A DNA stretch of 38,885 nucleotides from Flavobacterium bizetiae (GTDB lineage: Bacteria; Bacteroidota; Bacteroidia; Flavobacteriales; Flavobacteriaceae), in contig NZ_CADCSU010000019.1 of assembly GCF_902804475.1 (NCBI RefSeq), positions 1-38,885 of the forward strand, written 5' to 3'. This document shows, in pieces, positions 16,795 to 25,984 of the stretch. Under the pieces are notes generated by a model that worked only from the letters and a program-made list of their open reading frames with translations, did not search any database and had not been told where the DNA came from. The translations under genes were made by a program, and so were the position numbers. Within the stretch, counting starts at the first letter, position 1. The number at the start of each line of letters is the position of its first letter.

Positions 16795-18057
16795 ATGTCA
16801 ACCCCAACCAAATCATTCAACATTCACGAAGACTGGACTGTCGTAATTCTCGGATTTATAATCATCGGGATTTCTCTTTTTGTTTTTCTTCCCGAAGTTC
16901 CCGTTTTCAAATGGTCCACCGGAACCGATCTATTCCAGGATGTATTCGATCTTGAAAACCTGAAAATCCTTGGATTACAATTTTTATACCTGATTTCTAT
17001 CGGGACTTTAGGTGCATTTTTGATCGGTAAATCGGTAAAATACTTTTTATTAGGTTTTCCTGTGGTTTATATTTTAACCATTATTGCGCTCATTATTGCA
17101 GGAAATACCGAAGTAAAAGGACTGAATCTCGAAGCTGTAATTTTCAGTTTAGCGATTGGTCTCGCGATTGGCAATTTCTTCAAACTTCCGGATTGGTTTC
17201 GATCTGCACTTTCTACAGAAGTTTTTGTAAAAATAGGATTGGTATTATTAGGAACGAGCGTGATCTTTTCAGACATTCTAAAAGCAGGTTCTTTAGGATT
17301 AATTCAGGCTTTGATTGTCGTTTTATCCGTTTGGTATTTTGCTTTTTGGTTGTGTAAAAAACTAAAAGTCGACGACGAATTAACGATGATGATTTCGAGT
17401 GCCGTTTCTATTTGCGGCGTTTCGGCTGCGATTGCCACTTCGGGAGCAATAAAAGGCGATTCGAAAAAACTGTCTTATGTTATTTCAATTGTTTTGGTAA
17501 CCGCAATTCCTATGATGATTTTCATGCCTATAATTGCCAAATATTTCAATTTCCCCGAAGAAGTTACCGGAGCGTGGTTGGGCGGAAGTATCGATACATC
17601 CGGAGCCGTTGTAGCTTCAGGTTCTTTGGTTGGTGAAACCGCTTTGAAGATTAGCACGATTGTAAAATTCTCTCAAAATGTCTTATTAGGAATCGCCGCT
17701 TTTGCCATCTCGGTTTATTGGACCTATACTCACAACAAATCGGCTGAAGCTGTTGAATCAAAACCGACTTTGAGTGTTATTTGGGAACGTTTTCCAAAAT
17801 TCGTTATTGGCTTTATTGCCGCTTCATTGTTGTTTTCTTTCCTGCTTACTTCTGAAACCCGAGATGGCGTAAAAGATAGTTTGAAGAATCTTCAAGGTAT
17901 TTGGTTTGCTTTGGCTTTTACGAGTATTGGTCTTGAAACGAACTTTAAAGATTTATTGAGTAATAATAGTCGTAAGCCTTTGTATGCGTTTTTAATCGCA
18001 CAATTATTCAATGTGATTATCACGCTGATTATTGCGTTTTTGTTGTTTAGCAAATAA
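16795..18057 (+). CDS. YeiH/PF03601 family putative sulfate or sulfite exporter
   Basis: 420 aa polytopic membrane protein with about 10-12 hydrophobic helices. The conserved core CGVSAAIATSGAIKGDSKK and GAWLGGSIDTSGAVVASGSL identify the PF03601 family. Members are found next to sulfonate- and sulfur-degradation genes in other bacteria and have been proposed to export sulfite or sulfate; direct evidence is limited. Here it lies among four sulfatases and a sulfonate monooxygenase, which supports removal of excess inorganic sulfur oxyanion. Repeats flank it on both sides. Confidence 0.85.
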   Translation: MSTPTKSFNIHEDWTVVILGFIIIGISLFVFLPEVPVFKWSTGTDLFQDVFDLENLKILGLQFLYLISIGTLGAFLIGKSVKYFLLGFPVVYILTIIALIIAGNTEVKGLNLEAVIFSLAIGLAIGNFFKLPDWFRSALSTEVFVKIGLVLLGTSVIFSDILKAGSLGLIQALIVVLSVWYFAFWLCKKLKVDDELTMMISSAVSICGVSAAIATSGAIKGDSKKLSYVISIVLVTAIPMMIFMPIIAKYFNFPEEVTGAWLGGSIDTSGAVVASGSLVGETALKISTIVKFSQNVLLGIAAFAISVYWTYTHNKSAEAVESKPTLSVIWERFPKFVIGFIAASLLFSFLLTSETRDGVKDSLKNLQGIWFALAFTSIGLETNFKDLLSNNSRKPLYAFLIAQLFNVIITLIIAFLLFSK

Positions 18058-18066
18058 GCACAATCA

Positions 18067-18157
18067 TTGTCATTGCGAGGAACGAAGCAATCACACTAAC
18101 AATTTACATACAACATTTGACTTTGCAAATGAGATTGCTTCGTTCCTCGCAATGACT
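18067..18157 (+). repeat. Palindromic repeat B, variant copy B4
   Basis: Arms TCATTGCGAGGAACGAAGCA and TGCTTCGTTCCTCGCAATGA are exact complements, but differ from the standard B arms at several positions, so both arms changed together. Begins 9 nt after the YeiH stop and could act as a terminator-like structure. Confidence 0.75.
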
Positions 18158-18167
18158 TTGCGCAAAA

Positions 18168-18475
18168 AACTTTGTCAAAGTTTTGAACTTTGACAAAGTT
18201 AAAACAATGATGTTCGACAAAAGTAACCACAAGCTTGTCATCCCGAGGAACGAGGGATTTTCGCAAGTAGCTCTACAACGATTATCGCCATTTCTTTGTG
18301 GAGTTTATAGTGTGATCCCTCGTTCTTCAGAATAACAAACAACACGAAAATATTATTATGAAAATGATGCCCTTAGCCCCGATAGCAGTGGAAATCCTTT
18401 TGTGGCGGTCCCGATAGCTATCGGGAGCCACAAAAGATTGGAACGGATAGCGGGATTAGCTCCTGAAAAAAAATG
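18168..18475 (+). repeat. Composite palindromic repeat E-B-A, copy 2
   Basis: E hairpin AACTTTGTCAAAGTT / AACTTTGACAAAGTT (18168-18200), repeat B (18234-18338), linker with ATTATGAAAATGATGCCCTT, then repeat A (18370-18475). A carries an enlarged tip with the extra palindrome CCCGATAGCTATCGGG. With B4 it fills the 507-bp gap before the next sulfatase. No gene seen. Confidence 0.75.
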
Positions 18476-18564
18476 GTCTTATTATAAAAATCAGCATGAC
18501 AAAAATGAAAAAGATGAGATAAAATCCATTTCTACAATATGAATAAATTAAAATATCAACTATA

Positions 18565-20211
18565 ATGAAAAAAACAATTATTACGCTAAACCTGCTGCTA
18601 TCAGTTGTTTCAGTTTCGGCACAAAATAAAACAACTTCAGAAAAACCCAATATTATTTTGATCATGGTCGACGATATGGGTTATTCTGATTTAGGAAATT
18701 ATGGTTCCGAGATTAAAACACCCAACTTAGATAAATTAGCCAGCGAAGGTTTACGTTTACGCGAATTTTATAATAACTCGATTTGTGCACCAACGCGCGG
18801 ATCCTTGCTTACCGGACAATACCAACACAAAGCCGGAATGGGATTTTTTGATGTCAATTTGGGTTTACCGGCTTATCAGGGCTATTTAAATAAAGAATCT
18901 TTGACATTAGGAGAAGTTTTTCGTTCGGGAGGTTACAGCACTTTGCTTTCCGGAAAATGGCACGTAGGTTCTGAAGATCAGGCGCAATGGCCAAATCAAA
19001 GAGGTTTTGATAAGTTTTACGGAATTCTAAAAGGTGCGTCGAACTATTTTGATACAAAACCGTTGCCTTTTGGCAAAACACCTTATCCGGTAAAATTAAT
19101 TCGCAATAACGAGGAACTACATCCAAAAGATGATTCGTATTATTTTACAGATGAAATCGGGAACAATGCCGTGACTTTCTTAGACGAGCAAAACAAAGAA
19201 AATAAACCGTTCTTTTTGTATTTGGCTTTTACAGCTCCGCATTGGCCATTGCAGGCAAAACCGGTTGATATTGCTAAATACCGAGGCAAATTTGATGAAG
19301 GCTGGGATGTTTTGAGAGAAAAAAGAATTGCAAAACTAAGAGCAAACGGAATATTACCGGCAGATCAAACGGTTTCTCCAAGAGATCCTGAGGTTCCGGA
19401 ATGGAGCAAACTAACGTATGACGAAAAGCAATTCTGGAAAGCTAAAATGGAAGTTTACGCCGCAATGGTCGATAATATGGATCAAAATGTGGGCAAAGTT
19501 CTGGAGAAATTAAAGGCTTTAAAAAAGGATAAAAACACGCTGATTATCTTTATTTCAGACAATGGTGCGCAAGGTGGTTTCAATACTTATAATCCGTTAG
19601 GGAGAGGTTTGGTTCGAAGCGATGGACCAGTTGGAACTTCGGGATCGTTTGATTATCAAGAACAAAACTGGGCGTATTTGTCGAATACTCCGTTGCAGCA
19701 ATATAAAAATAATATGCACGAAGGCGGATTCAGTTCTCCGTTTATTGCATGGTTTCCATCAAAAATAAAAGCGGGTCGAATCGATAAAGGAACGGGACAT
19801 ATTATTGACCTTGCTCCTACTTTTTACGAATTGGCCGGAATAGAATATCCCAAACAATATAATGGTGTGACGACAAACCCCTTGGTTGGAAGCAGTTTGT
19901 TGCCTGTTTTATTTAATAATGTTTCGCAGGTCGATAGAGGCGCACCATTATTTTGGGAAAGAGCCGGAAACAGAGCCGTAAGAGATGGCAAATGGAAATT
20001 GGTTTCGACTTACCCGTCTTACGAATGGGAACTTTACAACATCGAAACCGATCGCGGCGAAACCACGAATGTTGCACAACAAAATCCGGGAATTGTGAAT
20101 ACACTTTCGGCTGCTTATTTTGATTGGGCAGATAAAACTGGAGTGGTTGAATACAGTAAATTCAAATTAAAAACGGAGGTAATGCCAGGCGGCGCAGCTT
20201 TGAAAAAGTAA
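18565..20211 (+). CDS. Secreted sulfatase, AtsA-like (second paralogue)
   Basis: 548 aa, signal peptide about residues 1-19 (SVSAQ). PF00884 with MVDDMGYSD, signature CAPTRGSLLTG (Cys74 = formylglycine precursor), SGKWHVG, APHWPLQAKP and FISDNGAQ. The YRGKFDEGWDVLREKRIAKL segment and the C-terminal DKTGVVEYSKFK match AtsA-type arylsulfatases and the paralogue at 5153 (which has EGWDKLRASRFKKL). It is last in the first block, with 1 kb of repeat DNA and a leader downstream. Likely cleaves small aromatic or aliphatic sulfate esters in the periplasm. Confidence 0.93.
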   Translation: MKKTIITLNLLLSVVSVSAQNKTTSEKPNIILIMVDDMGYSDLGNYGSEIKTPNLDKLASEGLRLREFYNNSICAPTRGSLLTGQYQHKAGMGFFDVNLGLPAYQGYLNKESLTLGEVFRSGGYSTLLSGKWHVGSEDQAQWPNQRGFDKFYGILKGASNYFDTKPLPFGKTPYPVKLIRNNEELHPKDDSYYFTDEIGNNAVTFLDEQNKENKPFFLYLAFTAPHWPLQAKPVDIAKYRGKFDEGWDVLREKRIAKLRANGILPADQTVSPRDPEVPEWSKLTYDEKQFWKAKMEVYAAMVDNMDQNVGKVLEKLKALKKDKNTLIIFISDNGAQGGFNTYNPLGRGLVRSDGPVGTSGSFDYQEQNWAYLSNTPLQQYKNNMHEGGFSSPFIAWFPSKIKAGRIDKGTGHIIDLAPTFYELAGIEYPKQYNGVTTNPLVGSSLLPVLFNNVSQVDRGAPLFWERAGNRAVRDGKWKLVSTYPSYEWELYNIETDRGETTNVAQQNPGIVNTLSAAYFDWADKTGVVEYSKFKLKTEVMPGGAALKK

Positions 20212-20277
20212 TTGGTAATTGAACTGGTAGCTTTTTTTTGCGCTGATTTTCCAATTAAATCCATGTATTGGCTATTT

Positions 20278-20375
20278 TTTCACGCAGATTTAAAAAGATT
20301 TAAGCCGATAAGCGCAGATTAATTTAATAAAAATCTAAAATTAAATTTGCTCTAATCTGCCAGATCTGCGTGAAA
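20278..20375 (+). repeat. Inverted repeat F (TTTCACGCAGAT)
   Basis: TTTCACGCAGAT (20278-20289) pairs with ATCTGCGTGAAA (20364-20375) around A/T-rich DNA with internal GCAGATT units. Related material lies at 36180-36540. No gene seen between 20212 and 20730. Confidence 0.65.
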
Positions 20376-20445
20376 CAAAATTATTTTAATCTCAATAATT
20401 CTATCTAACACTTTTTAAGCTCTTATTATAGCTTGAATTTTTAGT

Positions 20446-20547
20446 AAAAAACTTTGCGCCTCTGCGCCTTTGCGAGATTAAACGATAAAGTTTTTTTCTC
20501 TAAACAGCGAGAAATTTGCGCGCAGACGCAAAATCGCAAAGTTTTTT
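20446..20547 (+). repeat. Inverted repeat G (AAAAAACTTTGCG)
   Basis: AAAAAACTTTGCG (20446-20458) pairs with CGCAAAGTTTTTT (20535-20547), with further TTTGCG / CGCAAA pairing inside. Only one copy is in the window. It may act as a bidirectional terminator because both arms end in A- or T-runs. Confidence 0.6.
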
Positions 20548-20729
20548 ATTTACCTAAAACACTTAAAGACAGAAAAATAAGTATAAAAATTTAACCAATA
20601 CTTATTTTTTTGTTTTTTTTATTTTACTATTAAAACATTCAAATGTTTAAAAATCAACACATTAACCACAATACGTTTTCACATTTCATCTCTTTCCTCC
20701 TTACTTCTTCAAATAAAATTTAAAAAACT

Positions 20730-20760
20730 TTTGGTTTTTATTAGATTAAATTTAACTTTG
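20730..20760 (+). promoter_or_regulatory. Bacteroidota-type promoter for leader 2
   Basis: TTTG (20730-20733), 19-nt spacer and TAACTTTG (20753-20760) match the Bacteroidota -33/-7 consensus. The -7 region and about 30 nt upstream are identical to the start of the window. Transcription would begin near 20766, about 470 nt before susC 2. Confidence 0.75.
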
Positions 20761-20801
20761 TCTATAGAATTAGTAGAGTTTAAAACCAAAAGAACTACAT
20801 T

Positions 20802-20888
20802 TTGAAAACAACCGAAAGCATATCATTTTACATTCTTCCAAAAAAATATACTTATAACACCTTTTGTTATATGTGCTTCTGTTGTTAA
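20802..20888 (+). CDS. Candidate cysteine-rich leader peptide (copy 2), 28 aa ending CYMCFCC
   Basis: TTG start at 20802, TAA at 20886-20888, same length and frame as 80-166. The last seven residues are CYMCFCC in both copies, although the final Cys codon is TGT here and TGC there. Of the five base differences between copies, three are silent and two fall in one codon (Val to Phe at residue 21). The TATAACA-N5-TGTTATA dyad inside the frame is kept although its spacer bases differ. DNA after the stop is divergent. Proposed role: cysteine-dependent attenuation of the susC-susD-amidohydrolase-ssuD operon. An in-frame ATG (20871) could give a minimal MCFCC peptide. Confidence 0.6.
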   Translation: MKTTESISFYILPKKYTYNTFCYMCFCC

Positions 20889-20903
20889 TTCCCTCACATC
20901 CTA

Positions 20904-20952
20904 TTCGTTAAAAATCGATTTTCATCCAAAAAATCAGCATTTTAAAAACGAA
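20904..20952 (+). promoter_or_regulatory. Stem-loop after leader peptide 2
   Basis: TTCGTT (20904-20909) pairs with AACGAA (20947-20952), enclosing GATTTT (20917-20922) / AAAATC (20930-20935). It starts 16 nt after the leader stop. The position and outer stem match the copy-1 hairpin at 180-231, while the inner stem sequence differs but still pairs. Confidence 0.45.
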
Positions 20953-21079
20953 CTTTCTTAAACCTCAACGGTTTTCTTATTGAATATTAAACAATCATTT
21001 TGCTGCATTTTTTGCATCAGGAAGGATTATCACGCATAACTATAAATCATCCAAAAACAATAATTTAATACGAACAAAC

Positions 21080-21112
21080 ATGACACAAATACCACTACAA
21101 AACTGCTCCTAA
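21080..21112 (+). CDS. Candidate 10-aa mini-ORF (MTQIPLQNCS)
   Basis: ATG to TAA, 10 codons, the same length as the CCC mini-ORF at 365-397 and likewise just upstream of the conserved 54-nt block. It has one cysteine codon. The peptide is not conserved, so it is either a diverged leader peptide or chance. Confidence 0.25.
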   Translation: MTQIPLQNCS

Positions 21113-21114
21113 AT

Positions 21115-21213
21115 ATTTCTGCGGCAACAGAAATGGCAAGGCTTAAAGAACATTTATCACTAAATCAAAGAATGCAAAAAGGATCGTTTTAATCCAACTT
21201 TCCGGCATTCTTT
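21115..21213 (+). promoter_or_regulatory. Conserved RNA element and terminal hairpin before susC 2
   Basis: 21115-21168 is identical over 54 nt to 406-459, including the ATTTCTG / CAGAAAT hairpin with loop CGGCAA. It is followed by AAAGAATGC (21167-21175) / GCATTCTTT (21205-21213), a perfect 9-bp stem holding a small inner GGAT / ATCC stem and followed by AATTAC, as in copy 1. Probably a cis-regulatory RNA with an attenuator-like end. Confidence 0.5.
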
Positions 21214-21238
21214 AATTACAAAAAATCAATAACCAAGA

Positions 21239-24200
21239 ATGAAAAAAAATACCAAAATTATTTTATGGATTAGCATTTTGTTCATCTCCATAGGACTACA
21301 TGCTCAAAATACAGAACCAAATATTCAATCGAAACTTAACGGAACGATTGTAGATCAAATATCAAATCAGCCTATTATTGGCGCTTCGGTAAACATAAAA
21401 GGAACTACACACGGCGTTGAAACGGATATTGACGGAAAATTTTATTTCCAAACCGGACAAAAATTCCCTTATACCTTAGTTATTAATTACATTGGTTACA
21501 ATTCGAAAGAAGTTGTAGTAGACGGAAGTCCAGTGGTAATAAAACTGACAGAACAAGTTGAAAAATTAGACGAGATAGTAGTTGTAGGTTACGGCACATC
21601 GGCCAAAAAGACCTTTACAGGAGCAACCTCTAAAATCGATGCGAAACAAATTGCCAATCGTCCGGCGCAAAGTTTTGATCAATTATTAGGTGGTCAGGCT
21701 TCAGGATTAAACATTGTACAACCCAGCGGATCTCTAAACAATACTCCGGTAATCAGAATTCGAGGAATCAATTCGATCACGAGTTCTCTTTATCCTTTAA
21801 TTATTGTTGATGGTGTTACGGTTTTTACAGGAACTGCAGGAGGCGCGATTGGCAACAACCCATTATCTGACATTAACCCAAATGATATCGAATCGATTGA
21901 TGTTCTAAAAGATGCATCGGCCGCAGCGGTTTACGGTTCTCGTGCAGCAAATGGCGTTATAGTGATTACTACTAAAAAAGGAAAAAAAGGAAAAGTAAAC
22001 GTAAATTATGATGTTTGGGTAAGCTGGAATAAAGCGACAAATTTGCCTAAACTTTTGAATGCCGAAGATTATGTAAGCATTAAAAACGAAGCCAGAACAA
22101 ATGCGGGACTTACGCCAGGTTTTGCTTTAGGACAAAATGCTGACGGATCGACAATAGGAACCAATTGGTACGATGTAGCGTATCATACTGGAGTTTCTCA
22201 AAATCATAATCTTAGTTTTTCTGGCGCAACAAATTCTACAAGTTATTTTATTTCAACTAATTATTCGAATCAAAACGGAATCTTGAGAACGAATGAATTC
22301 GTACGAAAAGGGATTCGTTTAAATTTTGAGCATAAGTTGAACAACGCCTTAACTTTAGGAACGAATTTCTCTTATAACAACTCTCTAAATTCAGGCCCTA
22401 ATTCAGGATCTTCGACACCTAACTCAATCGGATCTTCGGCAGGAAATGCTGTTAATACACAATATATTGGTTTACAGCCTTTAGGAAGACTTACTTATAT
22501 TTTACCATCAAACGTTTCGGTTTACAATCCTGATGGTTCTTATAACATCAACCCGAGTAACGGAAATATTGGTTACGGCGCAAACAGCCCGGCATTGGGA
22601 GTTTTTAATGCCTACAATTTGCAAACGATTTTAGATTTGGATAAAAATACTTCTGAAAATAACACTTTTATCGGAAGCATTTATGCAGAACTTGAAATCA
22701 TCAAAAACCTGAAATTTAAAACGGTTTATGGCATCAATAATTTTGTAGTAGAAAACAAAGAATTCAGAAACCCATATAGCGGTGATGGTTTTTCTACTAA
22801 AGGTGCTGCAACAAACTCCAACACAAAATATTCAAGATCAAACTGGACGAATACGCTAACCTACGCTACTGTATTGGATCAAAAGCACAGTTTAAAAGTA
22901 CTTTTAGGACAGGAAAAAAACACTCGCGAAATTGACGGTTGGGGCGCTATAAAAACCGGTTTAACAGATCCGTTTTTTACGAGTTACCAAGGCGGATTTA
23001 CAACCATTGCACCTGGCCCTTCCGTACAGACCGAAAATGTATTGCTTTCTTATTTCAGTAGTATTGCCTACGATTATGACAAAAGATATTTGCTGAATCT
23101 TAATTTTAGAAGAGACGGATTATCCGCTTTGGCATCTGGAAATAAATGGGGAAATTTTGGAGGTGCTTCTATAGGATGGAATGTATCTGAAGAAGATTTT
23201 TTCAAAAGTTCTTCTATAAAAAATGTTTTAAACGCTTTTAAAGTTCGTGCAAGTTATGGTGTTGTGGGTAACAGCGAATTAAACGATTACGCGGCTTTAT
23301 CGCAATATTCGGCAGGAACTTACGCAGGAGTTCCAACACTTAATTTTTCGCAGTCCGGAAATTCAAACCTAAAATGGGAAACTAGCAAGAAGCTTGATTT
23401 CGGAATCAACTTCGGATTATTTGATAACCGCATTACTGTTGAAGCTGATTATTACAAAAACAACATCAACGATTTGATTTTGAATGCGCCTCAGTCTTTA
23501 TCACAAGGAATTCCAAACAATTCTATTGCAGCAAACGTGGGTTCTTTATACAACAAAGGTTTTGAACTTAGCGTAAATGCAAACATTATCAATGGTAATG
23601 ATTTTCAATGGAATGCAAGTTTTAATTTGTCAACCATCAAAAATAAAGTGACTTCTTTAGGCGGATACGGAGATATTTATCCAACAGTTTTAAGCACTTT
23701 CGGAATCCAGAATATTACAAGAGAAGGTTATTCTGTAGGATCTATTTTCGCCGTACCAACGACTGGCGTAAATCCTGAAAACGGAAATCGCGTTTATGTA
23801 AATGCCAATAACGAAGAAGTACAATATAATGCACTTACAAAAGCTTTTACGTATTTAAATGGTGCTACTGCTCCGGCAATCGACAATTATCGTGACGGTC
23901 GTATTCAAGGACCTTCACTACCTACTTATTATGGCGGATTAAACAATAATTTATCGTACAAAAATTTCGATTTAACGATTGGTCTGACTTTCTCTGGCGG
24001 AAACAAATTGTACAACGGTACAAGATCGACTTTATCAGATCAGCGTTTCTTTAACAACGGAACTTTCATAAAAGACCGCTGGACAACTCCTGGGCAGGTT
24101 ACAGATGTTCCAAAATTAATTTACGGAGACAGTTTCTCAGGAGGTTTCTCTTCCAGTAACTCTGCTTATGTCGAAGATGGTTCTTATTTAAAGGTAAAAA

Positions 24201-24424
24201 ACATCATTTTAAGCTACAGAATTCCGGTTAAGAACGAATTGGTAAACAAATACATTTCGTCAGCAAAAGTATATGCGCAGGGATCTAATTTACATACCTG
24301 GACAAAATATCGCGGTTCTGATCCGGAGATTTCAATCAACGGAAACTCAATCAATTCAGGAAAAGATCAAAACGTGCCGGCAAATTCTGTTGTGTTCACT
24401 TTAGGACTTAATGTAGGTTTCTAG
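21239..24424 (+). CDS. SusC/RagA-family TonB-dependent transporter (second copy)
   Basis: 1061 aa. Signal peptide about residues 1-23 (GLHAQ), carboxypeptidase-D-like domain (about 34-110), VVVGYG (about 117-122), plug (about 125-240, DASAAAVYGSRAANGVI) and barrel ending in Phe (NVGF). The first ~110 residues and the whole leader resemble the first SusC, but the barrel is clearly divergent, so the imported substrate probably differs. susD follows 35 nt downstream, then an amidohydrolase and a sulfonate monooxygenase. An organosulfonate or amide-linked sulfonate is therefore a candidate substrate, by inference from neighbours. Confidence 0.93.
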   Translation: MKKNTKIILWISILFISIGLHAQNTEPNIQSKLNGTIVDQISNQPIIGASVNIKGTTHGVETDIDGKFYFQTGQKFPYTLVINYIGYNSKEVVVDGSPVVIKLTEQVEKLDEIVVVGYGTSAKKTFTGATSKIDAKQIANRPAQSFDQLLGGQASGLNIVQPSGSLNNTPVIRIRGINSITSSLYPLIIVDGVTVFTGTAGGAIGNNPLSDINPNDIESIDVLKDASAAAVYGSRAANGVIVITTKKGKKGKVNVNYDVWVSWNKATNLPKLLNAEDYVSIKNEARTNAGLTPGFALGQNADGSTIGTNWYDVAYHTGVSQNHNLSFSGATNSTSYFISTNYSNQNGILRTNEFVRKGIRLNFEHKLNNALTLGTNFSYNNSLNSGPNSGSSTPNSIGSSAGNAVNTQYIGLQPLGRLTYILPSNVSVYNPDGSYNINPSNGNIGYGANSPALGVFNAYNLQTILDLDKNTSENNTFIGSIYAELEIIKNLKFKTVYGINNFVVENKEFRNPYSGDGFSTKGAATNSNTKYSRSNWTNTLTYATVLDQKHSLKVLLGQEKNTREIDGWGAIKTGLTDPFFTSYQGGFTTIAPGPSVQTENVLLSYFSSIAYDYDKRYLLNLNFRRDGLSALASGNKWGNFGGASIGWNVSEEDFFKSSSIKNVLNAFKVRASYGVVGNSELNDYAALSQYSAGTYAGVPTLNFSQSGNSNLKWETSKKLDFGINFGLFDNRITVEADYYKNNINDLILNAPQSLSQGIPNNSIAANVGSLYNKGFELSVNANIINGNDFQWNASFNLSTIKNKVTSLGGYGDIYPTVLSTFGIQNITREGYSVGSIFAVPTTGVNPENGNRVYVNANNEEVQYNALTKAFTYLNGATAPAIDNYRDGRIQGPSLPTYYGGLNNNLSYKNFDLTIGLTFSGGNKLYNGTRSTLSDQRFFNNGTFIKDRWTTPGQVTDVPKLIYGDSFSGGFSSSNSAYVEDGSYLKVKNIILSYRIPVKNELVNKYISSAKVYAQGSNLHTWTKYRGSDPEISINGNSINSGKDQNVPANSVVFTLGLNVGF

Positions 24425-24459
24425 TCCATAATTTTAATTACATATTAAATAAAAACATC

Positions 24460-25932
24460 ATGATTTTCAAATCTATAAATTATAAAAAAAGCATACAAAA
24501 AGCCCTTATTATCACGCCATTTATCGCCTTATTATTGGCCGGATGTAGTGATAATGCCTTAGATACTGTTCCTGAAACGAGCATTTCTACCGAAACCGCT
24601 TTTAGTACACCAGCCAAGATTCTGGCTCAGGTAAACGGACTTTACGGTCAGTTTAGCAATCCTTCTTTTTACGGCGGACGTTTCATTATTTTTAATGAAC
24701 AAAGAGGAAACGAATTCAGCCAGAATGATGGTAATAATTCAACCGGAGCCAATGTTTGGAACCAGACCATCACCTCATCAGGAGATTTTGTAAACTCGGT
24801 TTGGAGTGTTGCTTACACGACGATAAATTTTTCGAATATTCTAATCGATAATCTCGCAAACTCTACTGTTATTACAGAGGATTTACGCAAAAATTATATT
24901 GCGGAAGCCAAGTTTGTAAGAGCGATTTCGTACTTAAGTTTAGTGCAGACTTATGCAAAACCTTACGCTCAGAATAGTGCTGCATTGGCACTTCCGCTAA
25001 GATTAAAAGGAAACACTTCAGGCGGATTAAACGATCTTGCTTTTAGCAGCGTTGCCGATGTTTATACGCAGATTTTAAAAGACCTTGACGATGCCGAAGT
25101 CGATTTGCCGGAAAGTTACGCAACAGGAATTCTAACTGCTTCAAGAGCGCATAAAGCCTCTGCAATTGCCTTAAAAACCAGAGTTTATTTAAGCAAAGGC
25201 GATTATGCAAAAGTGATTGCCGAAGCCAGTAAATTAGTTCCTGCAACAGCTCCTTTTCAGTACGTTTCCGGAAGTTTAACACATCGCTTAGAACCTAATG
25301 TAGCGACCGTTTTTGGAGGTTCTTATGTTGGTAATGAAGCTATATTTTCGATTCCGTTTACCACTGCTGCCGAAGCTCCAGCTTTGCAAAGTGCATTGGG
25401 CGGAAATTACCTAACGCCTGTTATTTATTTTAATACAGCAGCCATTATTGCTGATCCCGTTTATGCTTCTCCAACTTCTGCAGATTCCCGAAAAGGTTTG
25501 GTGATCACAAATGCAAACGGACAAAAATTACTGAACAAATTCAAGAAAAATGGTGCTCCTTTTACTGATTATGTTCCTGTGATTCGTTATGCTGAAATTT
25601 TACTGAATTACGCCGAAGCTGCTGCTCAAAACGACAATTTGCCTTTGGCAAGAACTTTATTATCAGCGGTTCGCAATCGTTCAGATGCTGCTTACATCTT
25701 CACCACCGGAGTAACCACAAAAGAAGAATTGATTGCCACTATTTTAAACGAAAGAAGAATCGAATTGGTAGGCGAAGGATTCCGTACTCCTGATTTATTG
25801 AGAAGAGTTCAGGCGCTTCCTGCAAAAACAGGAAATGCAGGCGCTGCTCCCGAAGTTTTACCTACAGCGGCAAATTATGTTTGGGCAATACCAAGTAACG
25901 AATTGGCATATAACAAACTGGCTCCGAGATAG
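24460..25932 (+). CDS. SusD/RagB-family lipoprotein (second copy)
   Basis: 490 aa. N-terminal lipoprotein signal with lipobox LLAGC. SusD-like TPR region and C-terminal block RYAEILLNYAEAAAQ followed by NERRIELVGEGFRTPDLLRR are typical. It should cap the SusC at 21239 and bind its ligand at the cell surface. Sequence is only distantly related to the first SusD, consistent with another ligand. Confidence 0.92.
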   Translation: MIFKSINYKKSIQKALIITPFIALLLAGCSDNALDTVPETSISTETAFSTPAKILAQVNGLYGQFSNPSFYGGRFIIFNEQRGNEFSQNDGNNSTGANVWNQTITSSGDFVNSVWSVAYTTINFSNILIDNLANSTVITEDLRKNYIAEAKFVRAISYLSLVQTYAKPYAQNSAALALPLRLKGNTSGGLNDLAFSSVADVYTQILKDLDDAEVDLPESYATGILTASRAHKASAIALKTRVYLSKGDYAKVIAEASKLVPATAPFQYVSGSLTHRLEPNVATVFGGSYVGNEAIFSIPFTTAAEAPALQSALGGNYLTPVIYFNTAAIIADPVYASPTSADSRKGLVITNANGQKLLNKFKKNGAPFTDYVPVIRYAEILLNYAEAAAQNDNLPLARTLLSAVRNRSDAAYIFTTGVTTKEELIATILNERRIELVGEGFRTPDLLRRVQALPAKTGNAGAAPEVLPTAANYVWAIPSNELAYNKLAPR

Positions 25933-25984
25933 CATTAGAATTTTAGAAAATATAAAGCATTAAAAACAAAAAAGAAATAACGAA

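Noticed and set aside
20983..21039. TTG-initiated frame with CC and C in leader 2 (NIKQSFCCIFC)
   Set aside because: The aligned segment of leader 1 (TTG near 258) has an early stop and no Cys, so the frame is not conserved.
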